From Microbispora hainanensis (GTDB lineage Bacteria; Actinomycetota; Actinomycetes; Streptosporangiales; Streptosporangiaceae), in the NCBI RefSeq assembly GCF_006874475.1, contig NZ_VIRM01000034.1:38298-102297 (forward strand): DNA of 64,000 nucleotides. Direction: 5' to 3'. Numbering within the stretch: the first letter of the stretch is position 1; each line of letters starts with the position of its first letter. The notes beneath the pieces were generated by a model that was not told the DNA's origin, did no database searches, and saw only the letters and a list, made by a program, of their open reading frames with translations. Shown piece after piece: positions 52,294 to 60,196 of this stretch. The translations under genes were made by a program, and so were the position numbers.

Positions 52294-55200
52294 GACGATC
52301 TCCTTACTGTGGGTCCCGAGACGATCCCTGATGGCTCCGGCCAGCTCGTCGATGTCCGGTTCCTTGAGCAGGCCGTAGTGGTCGGCTTCCAGGTCGACGA
52401 CGACCGGGGGCGTCGCCGAATAACCGCTGCTGTTCTCCAGGAACGAGTAGTCGTCGCCCCTGGCCTTGAAGATGGTGATCGGCGCGTCGATCCGCCGCCG
52501 GGCCAGCTCGCGGAAGGTGTAGCTGAACTCGAAGGTCTCGCCCACCACCCGCATGATCCGGCGTACGAGGTCGATGTCCAGGTCGGGGAAGTTGCGGTGG
52601 ATGAAGGCGGCGAAGCTCTCCTCGTCCACGGCCTCGGCCAGGCAGCGTTCCAGCAGCGGCCCGGTGATCGTGCCGGCGAAGACCGAGAAGAGGATCGTCA
52701 CGTACGCCTTGTTGCCGAAGCCGGCCTCGCGCTCGTGCTCGGCCGTGCCCGCCGTGTGGACCTTCGGCGAGCCCGGCGCGATCAGGAACAGGTGCTCCAC
52801 CCGCTCACCGGCCTGTTCGAGCTGGTAGGCGGCCTCGAACGCGACGCGCGCGCCGAAGGAGTAGCCCCACAGCGTGTAGGGCCCGGACGGCTGGAGCCGG
52901 CGGATGGCCTTGACGTCCTCGGCCGCCATCTCGCCGATGGTCGCGTACGGCACCTCCTCGGGGTTGATCCCATACGCCTGGATTCCGTAGAAGGGCTGGG
53001 CGGTGCCCATCCTGGCGGCCAGCGTGCGCAGGTTCATCGTGTAGCCGCCGAGGCCGGGCCAGCAGTAGACGGGCCGCTCGGAGCCCTCCGGCTGGAGCGG
53101 CACGAGCCGAGAGCACGTCTCCGCCCCGGTGCCGTCGAGCCGCCGGGCGAGCTTCTCGATGGTGGGGCACTCGAAGAGCACCTGGAGGGGCAGCGAGCCG
53201 CAGAACTCCCGGTTGATCTTGTTGATCAGCCCGACGGCGATGAGCGAGTTGCCGCCCGAGGCGAAGAAGTCGTCCTCCACCGAGACGGCCTCCCGCTTCA
53301 TCGCCTTCTTCCACAGCTCGGCGATGCGGCGCTCGGTCATGGTCCGCGGCGCGACGTACGGCCGGTCGGCGTTGTCCACGTCCGTCGCCTCGGACTCGGC
53401 CAGGGCCCTGACGTCGATCTTCCCGTTCGCCGTGAACGGCAGCCGGTCGAGCACGACGACCTTGTTGGGGATCATGTAGTCCGGCAGGAAGTTGATCAGG
53501 TCGTCCCTGATCATCTCCGCCGGTCCCCTCATGTGGACCGAGTCCTCCTTCATCCCCTCGCTCAGCCGCTGCTCGTCGCTCACCCGGCCGCCGATGAAGA
53601 AGTAGGACGGGCCGGTGGGCCGGCCGCCGGAGCGGAGGATGTCGTCGATCCGGCGCGCCGACGGCAGGTCGAAGCCCGACTTGGAGCTGTATCCGGACGA
53701 CATGAACCCGAGGTTCACGTCGTTCATCGACAGCCGCTGCAGCGTGCGCCCCAGGTCGATGTAGTGCAGCCACTCCTCGCTGTTCCTGCTGATCACCGAG
53801 ATGCCGAGGCTCGACCGGTCGTAGACCGCCTGGTTGATCGCGATGACCTGCTTCTTCAGGATGAGCTCGTCGGAGATGAGCCGCAGCCGCCCGTTCTCGT
53901 AGGCGTACTGGCCCGCCCGCAGGTCGGCGATCTTCCCGGGATGCGCCTGGACGTAGAGGTCGACCTCGTCCCGGCGCGGCCCGCCGTACGGCACCAGCTC
54001 GAACGTGCCGAGGTAGTAGTCCTCGGCGGCGCAGTCGAGGTGGTCGATCGTGGCCGGGGCATACTCCAGTGGCCTGATGTCCAGGCCATACTCCGGCAGC
54101 ACCTCCTCGAACAGGCCGACCATGTGGCCGGTCTCGATCTCCAGCACCTCGCGGATGTTGTTCTTGTAGACCGGCTCGATCGCCCGCTTCTTGCCGACGA
54201 AGTGCAGCCTCACGCGCGGCCGCGCTCCCCCGGCGGCCGGCGCGACCAGCACGAGCCGGTGGTCCACCGGGTGGTGGTAGTAGAAGCCCGGCTGGAGGTC
54301 GCCGATTCCGTCGATCTCCAGGTAGAGCTGGGTCGCGTACAACGCGCCCGGCGAGGCGTACGCGTACTTCGGCAGCAGGCGCTCCTCGCTGTGGTGCTGG
54401 CCGAAGTAGCGCAGGATCTCGCCGAGGGTGTCCAGGCCGACGGTGTCGAGGCTCCGGGACCCCGTGCCCTCGGCCTTCCTGGCCAGCAGTTTCAGGATGT
54501 CGCCCCGGCCGACTTCGCCGCCCTCGTAGAACCGGTAGGTCTTGCGCGCGAACGCCAGCGCGCGTTGCCGCGCGGTCGCCTGCTTGCCCGGCAGGTCGAC
54601 CACCGGCCTGCCGTCGAGCTCCGCGGCGTCCCTGAGCCCGGGATTGGACAGCTGCGCCTTGACCTGGAGCCGGCTCTCCTTGGACTGGTGGTGGGCGCCG
54701 TGGTTGCCCTGGTCCATCAGCGCCGCTTCCTTGGGGTTCAGCTCGACGCAGGCGATCAGGTTCTGGAAGCCGGTGCGCGGGTCGTTCTTGACGATGACCG
54801 CGGCGTGCTTGACCCAGTCGTGGGTCTCGATGGCCAGCTTGATCTCGTCCAGCTCGACCCGGAATCCTCGTAGCTTGACCTGGTTGTCCGCGCGGCCGAC
54901 GAACTGGACCGTGCCGTCGGCGTTCCAGTACGCGAGGTCGCCGGTCTTGAACAGCGTGCCCTCGCCGAGCGGGTTGTCCACGAACCGCTCGGCGGTCATC
55001 TCGGGCCGGTGCAGGTAGCCGCGGGCGACCTGGACGCCTCCGATGAACAGCTCGCCGATCTCGCCGACGGCCACGGGCGCCCCGGCCGGATCGAGGATGT
55101 GATAGCCGGTGTGGTCGACCGGCGCGCCGATCGAGATCGCGTTCGGGCCCTCGTCGAGGGTCGCCGGGTCCACGACGTAGGACGACGAGTTGATCGTGCA

Positions 55201-56127
55201 CTCGGTGGGGCCGTACAGGTTGATCAGGGCGCACCCGGGCATGGTGTCGAGGAAGGTCGTCGCCAGCCCCTTCGACAGCACCTCGCCTCCGGTGAAGACC
55301 TGCGTGAGCGAGGTGCAGCTCTGCAGCTCCTCGGTGTCGAGCAGCGCCGTCAGCAGCGTCGGCACGCACTGCAACGTGGTGACGTCGTGCGTCCTGATGA
55401 CGTCGATCAGCCGTTCGGCGTCCCGGTAGACCCCGGGCGGGCCCACGACGACCAGGGAGCCGCAGATCGGCGCGAGGATCTCCCACTGTGCCGCGTCGAA
55501 GCTCATCGGCGTCTTCTGCACGATGACCTTGGTCTGGTCGATCCCGTACGCGGCCCGCAGCCACCGCATCTGGCTGACGATGCTGCGGTGCTCGATCATC
55601 ACGCCCTTCGGCTTGCCGGTGCTGCCGGACGTGTAGATGACGTACGCCAGGTTGCCCGGGCGCAGGCCCGGGTGACAGTCGTGTCCCGATGTCTCCGCGT
55701 CCTTGAGGGTGACGATCCGCGTCCCCGCGGGCGCGAGCTCGGACAGCCGGTCCACGAGCTCGTCCTGCGTGACGACGACCCGCACACCGGCGTCCTCGAT
55801 CATGTAGCGGAGGCGCTCTTCGGGATATTCGGGGGACAGCGGCAGGTAGGCGCCGCCGGCCCGCAGGATTCCCCAAACGCCGACCATCAGGTCGATCGAC
55901 GGCTCGACGAACAGCCCCACGCATTCGTCGAGCTCCACGCCGAGCTCCCGCAGGTGCCCGCCGAGGGCCGCGCCGCCCTCCGCGAGCTCGCGGAAGGTCA
56001 GCCGCCGCTCTCCGCAGACGACCGCGACGGCGCCCGGGCGCGACCGGGCCTGAGCGTCGAGCAGATCCGGAAGACAGGCGTCCTCCGGTGGTTCCCGTCT
56101 CGCTTCAACGGCTGGAGTGGTGATCAT
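52054..56127 (-). CDS. indC: indigoidine-synthetase-type NRPS (A-Ox-T-TE) joined to a tautomerase domain
   Basis: 1357 residues. Adenylation domain (~30-500; YTSGSTGKPKG near 165, NLYGPTECTINSSS) carries an inserted FMN oxidase (~520-790; RKTYRFYEGGE, IEPVYKNNIREVLEIETGHM, MSSGYSSKSG). A carrier domain (FASGGNSLIAVG, Ser961) and a thioesterase (WGYSFGAR, Ser1090) follow. Order and sequence closely match BpsA/IndC, which turn two L-glutamines into blue indigoidine. Residues 1279-1357 are an extra tautomerase unit that BpsA lacks. GGAGG lies only 2 bases before the ATG. A 4'-phosphopantetheinyl transferase must act on Ser961; none is in the window. Confidence 0.93.
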   Translation of the reverse strand: MITTPAVEARREPPEDACLPDLLDAQARSRPGAVAVVCGERRLTFRELAEGGAALGGHLRELGVELDECVGLFVEPSIDLMVGVWGILRAGGAYLPLSPEYPEERLRYMIEDAGVRVVVTQDELVDRLSELAPAGTRIVTLKDAETSGHDCHPGLRPGNLAYVIYTSGSTGKPKGVMIEHRSIVSQMRWLRAAYGIDQTKVIVQKTPMSFDAAQWEILAPICGSLVVVGPPGVYRDAERLIDVIRTHDVTTLQCVPTLLTALLDTEELQSCTSLTQVFTGGEVLSKGLATTFLDTMPGCALINLYGPTECTINSSSYVVDPATLDEGPNAISIGAPVDHTGYHILDPAGAPVAVGEIGELFIGGVQVARGYLHRPEMTAERFVDNPLGEGTLFKTGDLAYWNADGTVQFVGRADNQVKLRGFRVELDEIKLAIETHDWVKHAAVIVKNDPRTGFQNLIACVELNPKEAALMDQGNHGAHHQSKESRLQVKAQLSNPGLRDAAELDGRPVVDLPGKQATARQRALAFARKTYRFYEGGEVGRGDILKLLARKAEGTGSRSLDTVGLDTLGEILRYFGQHHSEERLLPKYAYASPGALYATQLYLEIDGIGDLQPGFYYHHPVDHRLVLVAPAAGGARPRVRLHFVGKKRAIEPVYKNNIREVLEIETGHMVGLFEEVLPEYGLDIRPLEYAPATIDHLDCAAEDYYLGTFELVPYGGPRRDEVDLYVQAHPGKIADLRAGQYAYENGRLRLISDELILKKQVIAINQAVYDRSSLGISVISRNSEEWLHYIDLGRTLQRLSMNDVNLGFMSSGYSSKSGFDLPSARRIDDILRSGGRPTGPSYFFIGGRVSDEQRLSEGMKEDSVHMRGPAEMIRDDLINFLPDYMIPNKVVVLDRLPFTANGKIDVRALAESEATDVDNADRPYVAPRTMTERRIAELWKKAMKREAVSVEDDFFASGGNSLIAVGLINKINREFCGSLPLQVLFECPTIEKLARRLDGTGAETCSRLVPLQPEGSERPVYCWPGLGGYTMNLRTLAARMGTAQPFYGIQAYGINPEEVPYATIGEMAAEDVKAIRRLQPSGPYTLWGYSFGARVAFEAAYQLEQAGERVEHLFLIAPGSPKVHTAGTAEHEREAGFGNKAYVTILFSVFAGTITGPLLERCLAEAVDEESFAAFIHRNFPDLDIDLVRRIMRVVGETFEFSYTFRELARRRIDAPITIFKARGDDYSFLENSSGYSATPPVVVDLEADHYGLLKEPDIDELAGAIRDRLGTHSKEIVMPHVSIKHFPVPLTEQQHSDLVAAVTKAMTSAFGCEEGSVSIILEPVAKELWDEKVYIPEILNQKHKLNKLPNYGPAAN

Positions 56128-56307
56128 TTCCTCCCCCTGCGATGGGCGGACAAGGATTACTGAGAGACCGCGGCCCTTTGCGCCGTCACCCGTCTCCCGC
56201 GCTGCCCCGCTGGGTGACCGGTCTGGGCTGCGCCGCGGGGTGACCGGCCTGGGCTGCTGGGCTGCGCCGCAGGCCGGTCGGGTCTGCCGCCGGGCCGGCG
56301 GGACGTA

Positions 56308-56331
56308 CGCCCCTCCCCTCGGGGAGGGGCG
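56308..56331 (-). terminator. hairpin between upp and the NRPS gene (terminator or attenuator)
   Basis: CGCCCCTCCCC / GGGGAGGGGCG, an 11-bp stem (effectively 10 bp with a 4-base loop), starting 4 bases after the upp stop codon. The NRPS gene starts 181 bp beyond, so it may have its own promoter or rely on readthrough. GC-rich near-repeats of GGGTGACCGG(T/C)CTGGGCTG occupy 56211-56258. Confidence 0.55.
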
Positions 56332-56335
56332 GAGG

Positions 56336-57031
56336 TCAGCGTGGGACGTCCGTGCCGAAGTAGCGGTCGCCGAAGTCGCCGATGCCGGGGATCATGTAGG
56401 CGTTCTCGTTCAGCCGTTCCTCGATGGCCGAGGTCACGATCCGCAGGTTCGGGTGGCGCGCGTGGACGGCGGCGATGCCCTCCGGCGCCGCCAGCAGGGC
56501 GACGAAGACGATGTCGTCCTCCGCGACCCCGTGGTCGAGCAGCACCTGGACCGCGGCCAGCGCGGTCCCGCCGGTGGCGAGCATCGGGTCCAGCAGCAGC
56601 ACGCTGTGCCGGTCGATGTCCCCGGGCAGCGCGGAGTAGTACAGCCGCGGCAGCTTCGTCACCTTGTCGCGCTGGATCAGGATCTTGCCGATCCGCACGC
56701 CCGGCGACATCACGCGCAGCTCGTGCTCCATGCTCTCCCCGGCCCGCAGGACGGACACCCCGCAGATCGGCCGGGCCGGCCGCAGGCCGTGATAGGTGCG
56801 CCCAACCGGGGTCTGCACGTCCAGCGGCTCGTACGGCAGGAGGTCGAGGGCCGTCTCGATGAGCTGACGAATGATCCGGCCCGAGGTGGTGACGAAACGG
56901 TCCAGGTCGGCGTGCCGGTCGCGGATGACGGTGTGCAGCGCCCGCAGCTGCCTGGTCTGCGGCAGCAGGTGCACGTTCTCGCTCACCGTGCCGTTGACGG
57001 TGTGGGCTGCCTGCGTCGCCGTGATGGTCAT
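56336..57031 (-). CDS. upp: uracil phosphoribosyltransferase
   Basis: 231 residues; uracil plus PRPP gives UMP. The PRPP loop VLLLDPMLATGGTALAAVQV, the upstream GVSVLRAGESMEHELR and the uracil-binding C-terminus GIGDFGDRYFGTD are intact. Its N-terminus is ~20 residues longer than usual housekeeping Upp. Start overlaps the TrpF-like stop (ATGA). Published work on minimycin, as I recall it, describes a cluster-encoded uracil phosphoribosyltransferase as a self-resistance factor that raises the UMP pool; the same role is inferred here. Confidence 0.93.
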   Translation of the reverse strand: MTITATQAAHTVNGTVSENVHLLPQTRQLRALHTVIRDRHADLDRFVTTSGRIIRQLIETALDLLPYEPLDVQTPVGRTYHGLRPARPICGVSVLRAGESMEHELRVMSPGVRIGKILIQRDKVTKLPRLYYSALPGDIDRHSVLLLDPMLATGGTALAAVQVLLDHGVAEDDIVFVALLAAPEGIAAVHARHPNLRIVTSAIEERLNENAYMIPGIGDFGDRYFGTDVPR

Positions 57032-57720
57032 GCCTTCTCACCCGCCTCCAGCGCGGCGAACGCCCGGCGGGCCTCCCGGACGAACGTGCGCACCTTGAGG
57101 CGGTCCTTGCGGCGGGTCACCGGGTCCTCCAGGCCGGTGTGCGCGTCGACCGCGGCCGGGCGGACCTCGGTGATCGCGGCGGCGACGTTGTCCGGGTTGA
57201 GCCCGCCGGCGAGCATCAGCGGCTTGGGCGAGATCCGGACCAGCTCCGCGCTGATCGACCAGTCGTGCAGGAGTCCGGTGGCGCCCTTGGCACCGGTCGC
57301 CGGGTTGAAGGTGTCGGTGATGAACATGTCGACCCACTCGGCCGCCTCATCCACGATCCCGGCCAGCTCGTCGAGGTTGTCGTTCTTGACGACGAGGCTC
57401 TTGAGCACGAACAGCTCGGGGGCGATGCGGCGCAGCTTCCGCAGTTCCTCACCCGTGACGTCGCCGTGCAACTGGATCGCGGTGACGCCCAGCTCCGCGC
57501 AGAAGGTCTTGATCTCCTCGGCGTCGGTCAGGTAGGTGATCACGACGCCCCGGTGCTCGGGCTGGATCTCCTTGACGATCGCCGCGGCCTCCGCCTCGGA
57601 CAGGTCCTCGTTCTTCGCCGGCAGCCGCAACGCGAAGCCGAGCCAGTCCGCGCCCTCCTCGCGGATCAGGTCCGCCTCGGCCTGGTCGATGACACCGGCC
57701 ACCTGAATCAGTCCCTGCAT
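57028..57720 (-). CDS. TrpF-like (phosphoribosylanthranilate isomerase family) protein lacking the catalytic Cys
   Basis: 230 residues, a TIM barrel of the TrpF family. IQLHGD, a strand-end Asp136 in FITDTF, GAKGATGLLHDW, LMLAGGLNPDNV and VDAHTGLED follow the family order. The usual N-terminal KICG motif, with the catalytic general base Cys, reads QVAG here (Ala8). True isomerase activity is therefore doubtful. Start at 57720 with AAGGCGGG upstream. First gene of the upp/NRPS/psuG unit and not near other trp genes. Inference: a pathway enzyme acting on a ribosyl intermediate, or a binding protein. Confidence 0.8.
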   Translation of the reverse strand: MQGLIQVAGVIDQAEADLIREEGADWLGFALRLPAKNEDLSEAEAAAIVKEIQPEHRGVVITYLTDAEEIKTFCAELGVTAIQLHGDVTGEELRKLRRIAPELFVLKSLVVKNDNLDELAGIVDEAAEWVDMFITDTFNPATGAKGATGLLHDWSISAELVRISPKPLMLAGGLNPDNVAAAITEVRPAAVDAHTGLEDPVTRRKDRLKVRTFVREARRAFAALEAGEKA

Positions 57721-58225
57721 GTTGCCCGCCTTTCGAACCGGCCTGAGCGGCCTCGGTCGGAAACGAATTGCAAACGGCCACGAACAATGGCTTTGAGCAG
57801 CCCGCGACAGTGCGGCCCTACGAGATTGGATTCGCTGCGGCGCGAATAACTCCGGCCTGCGAGGCTCATTCAGAATTCGCCGTGGCGGGCTTTTCCCACA
57901 ACCCCTAGCGGCCCCACAGCACGTCAGGACGATCCGGGACACCTCTGGACTTTTCGGGTGCCCCTCGGGCGGGGTGCGGCAGAGACGGCCCGCAACCCCT
58001 TATCACCCCTATAAAGAAACGACGTGTCCCGAGTCGCGTACGACTCTCGTTGACCCGGCGGGAAACGCGGAACTAGCCTCCGTTTCGGAATGCCCCGACG
58101 AGCGCACGCGAGAAACGGCGGTGGTGAGAATGCACCACAAGCAACCGATTTCCCGGACGATTCGCCGGCACGGTTACCCCACCTTCGGGCACCGCCATCG
58201 CCGGATCTCGCGCCCGTCCCACCGC

Positions 58226-58291
58226 CCGGCGGGCCGCACGTCTCGAACCCGGCGGGCCGCACGTCTCGAACCCGGCGGGCCGCATGTCTGG
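58226..58291. repeat. 23-bp tandem repeat, ~2.9 copies
   Basis: Unit CCGGCGGGCCGCACGTCTCG plus AAC at 58226-58248 and 58249-58271, then a partial, slightly changed third copy to 58291, ending 8 bp before the first palindrome. Confidence 0.85.
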
Positions 58292-58298
58292 CCAATCG

Positions 58299-58331
58299 CT
58301 TAGCGCTAAGGTAATGTCTCTTAGTGCTAAG
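58299..58331. promoter_or_regulatory. paired MarR-type operators
   Basis: CTTAGCGCTAAG (58299-58310, perfect palindrome) and CTTAGTGCTAAG (58320-58331, one mismatch), centres 21 bp apart, i.e. two helical turns on the same DNA face. A -10-like TAATGT (58312-58317) lies between them. Expected binding site of the MarR protein at 59653, repressing the efflux gene and perhaps the divergent biosynthetic unit. Confidence 0.7.
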
Positions 58332-58465
58332 CGACTTGCCTGCCACTGATCCACGGCCGCCGGGGCCGATCGGCACCACCGTTCGACGCAACCGTTCGAC
58401 GCAACCGACGCACGACGTTCGCTCTCGCCTGCCCGGACCGGGCCCACGCGCACAGGAGGAACCAG

Positions 58466-59656
58466 ATGACAGTCATCGAGTCCGTCTCCGCCGGGACCGG
58501 CAAACCGGATCGCGTCCCCGTCAAGAACTGGCTCGCGGTGATCGCCGTCGCGCTGGGAACCTTCCTGGTGGTGACGGTCGAGAACCTGCCGATGGGCCTG
58601 CTCACGGCCATCGGCGGCGGCCTGAACGTCTCCGACGGCGAAGTCGGCCTGATGGTGACCGTGTCCGGCCTGGTCGCCGCCGTCACCGCGCCGCTGCTCC
58701 CCGTGGCGATCCGCGGGCTCGACCGGCGGGTGGTCCTGCTCGGCCTGATCCTGCTGGCACTGGTGGCCAACGTCGTCTCCGCGATGACCCCCACGTACGC
58801 CGTGCTGATGGTGGCCCGGCTGTTCGTGGGCGTCAGCATCGGCGGGTTCTGGGCGCTCGCCGCGGGCCTCGGCGTGCGGCTGGTCCCCGAGGCGCACGTC
58901 GCCAGGGCCACCTCGCTGATCTTCTTCGGCGCCATGGCCGCCAACGTCCTCGGCGTCCCCGCCGGCACGCTCGTCGGCGAGCTGACCGGCTGGCGCGTCG
59001 CGTTCGGCGCGGTCGCCGCCGTCGCGCTGCTGCTGGTCATCGCGCTGGGCGTGCTGCTGCCGCGGATGCCCGCCACCGAGCCCGTACGGCTGCGCACGCT
59101 GGCCGAGCAGCTGCGCGTGCCCGCCGTCCGGGTCGGCGTCGTCGCCACCTTCCTGCTGGTGTCCGGGCACTACGGCGCCTTCACCTTCGTCAGCCCGATC
59201 CTCCAGGACGTCTCCGGCGTCGGCGCCGCGTTCATCGGCCCGCTGCTGCTGGCGTACGGCGTGGCCGGGATGGCCGGCAACCTCATCGCCGGCGCGTGGG
59301 CGGGCCGCAACGTCCGCGGCACCATCGTCGTGGTCAGCGTCGCGCTCGCGGTCATCCTGGCGGCGTTCCCCTTCATCGGCGGCAACGCGGTCACCGGGTC
59401 GATCCTGCTGATCGCGTGGGGCTTCGCGTTCGGCGGCCTGCCGGTGAGCGTCCAGACCTGGATCATCAAGGCCGCGCCGCAGGGCGTCGAGGCCGCCACC
59501 GGGCTGAACACCTGCATGTTCAACCTGGCGATCGCGCTGGGAGCGCTTTTCGCCAGCCTCATCGTCGGGGTGGTCGCCGTGACCGGCGTGCTGTGGGTCG
59601 CGGCGGCGCTCGTGGTCCTGACCTCGCTGGTGGTGTCCGGCACCAAGCGGGTCTAG
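58466..59656 (+). CDS. NepI-like MFS efflux transporter (nucleoside exporter type)
   Basis: 396 residues, 12 membrane segments, AGGAGG 6 bases... before the ATG. ENLPMGLLTAIGGGLNVSDG, the stretch GFWALAAGLGVRLVPEAHVA and GTLVGELTGWRVAFGAVAAV align well with E. coli NepI, a purine ribonucleoside exporter, and with the wider AraJ/YdhP group. Likely role: proton-coupled export of a nucleoside-like product. It lies next to the C-nucleoside-type genes, under MarR-type operators. Its stop overlaps the MarR stop by 4 bp. Confidence 0.85.
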   Translation: MTVIESVSAGTGKPDRVPVKNWLAVIAVALGTFLVVTVENLPMGLLTAIGGGLNVSDGEVGLMVTVSGLVAAVTAPLLPVAIRGLDRRVVLLGLILLALVANVVSAMTPTYAVLMVARLFVGVSIGGFWALAAGLGVRLVPEAHVARATSLIFFGAMAANVLGVPAGTLVGELTGWRVAFGAVAAVALLLVIALGVLLPRMPATEPVRLRTLAEQLRVPAVRVGVVATFLLVSGHYGAFTFVSPILQDVSGVGAAFIGPLLLAYGVAGMAGNLIAGAWAGRNVRGTIVVVSVALAVILAAFPFIGGNAVTGSILLIAWGFAFGGLPVSVQTWIIKAAPQGVEAATGLNTCMFNLAIALGALFASLIVGVVAVTGVLWVAAALVVLTSLVVSGTKRV

Positions 59657-60144
59657 GAGGCTCTCTCGTCGCCCAGCGACATCAGCAGTTGCCTGAGGAT
59701 CTCGGCCAGGTTCTCCCGCTGGGCGGAGGTGAGCCCGGCGAGCAGGCGGCGTTCGGTGTCCACGTGGTCGGGCAGCGCCCGGTCGATCAGTTCGCGGCCG
59801 GCGTCGGTCAGATCCACGTGGACACCGCGGCCGTCCACGTCGCTGGGCGTCCGCCTCACCAGCCCCCGCGCCTCCAGCCGGTCGAGGCGCTGGGTCACCG
59901 CCCCCGAGGTGACCATGGCCGAGCGCATCAGCTCCGCCGGGGCCTGCCGTCCGCCGCGGCGCAGGGTGGCCAGGACATCGAACGACGAGGGGTCAAGGTC
60001 GTGTTCGGCGAACGTGCGGCGCAGCTCGGTGTTGACGAGCTGCGTCAGCCGCGACAGCCGTCCGAAGACCGCCATCGGGGAAACGTCCAGGTCAGGGCGG
60101 GCGTCGGCCCACTGCTGCAGGACGTGGTCCACATGATCCGGCAC
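59653..60144 (-). CDS. MarR family transcriptional regulator
   Basis: 163 residues from the GTG at 60144, placed 7 bases after TACCCT (60152-60157), a leaderless arrangement. The winged helix reads SSFDVLATLRRGGRQAPAEL, SAMVTSGAVTQRLDRLEARG and LVRRTPSDVDGRGVHVDLTD. Such repressors release DNA on binding phenolic or other small ligands. The paired palindromes before the convergent efflux gene are its probable site. Divergent from the NAD(P)-binding protein gene. Confidence 0.9.
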   Translation of the reverse strand: MPDHVDHVLQQWADARPDLDVSPMAVFGRLSRLTQLVNTELRRTFAEHDLDPSSFDVLATLRRGGRQAPAELMRSAMVTSGAVTQRLDRLEARGLVRRTPSDVDGRGVHVDLTDAGRELIDRALPDHVDTERRLLAGLTSAQRENLAEILRQLLMSLGDERAS

Positions 60145-60196
60145 ACCGCACAGGGTACCGCCCGCGGCACCCGCGAGATCGAGAGGAAGTAGCGGC

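Larger units (their letters stand above)
57721..58465. other. 745-bp divergent control region of the cluster
   Basis: Between the TrpF-like gene and the efflux gene. I see no gene. It holds 23-bp tandem repeats (58226-58291) and the paired MarR-type palindromes (58299-58331). The part before the TrpF-like gene (57740-57960) is comparatively AT-rich and should contain its promoter, but no clear hexamers stand out. AGGAGG at 58456-58461 serves the efflux gene. Confidence 0.6.

Noticed and set aside
50932..54873. Plus-strand open frame of about 1300 codons opposite psuG and the NRPS
   Set aside because: Antisense artefact of high third-position GC; the NRPS and PsuG on the other strand carry intact catalytic motifs.
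57028..57720. Simple call as tryptophan-pathway trpF
   Set aside because: The catalytic Cys motif is missing and no other trp gene is near, so the symbol was withheld.
57924..58391. Minus-strand open frame within the cluster control region
   Set aside because: Composition is driven by the 23-bp repeats and it would overlap the MarR operators; no homologous motif is visible.
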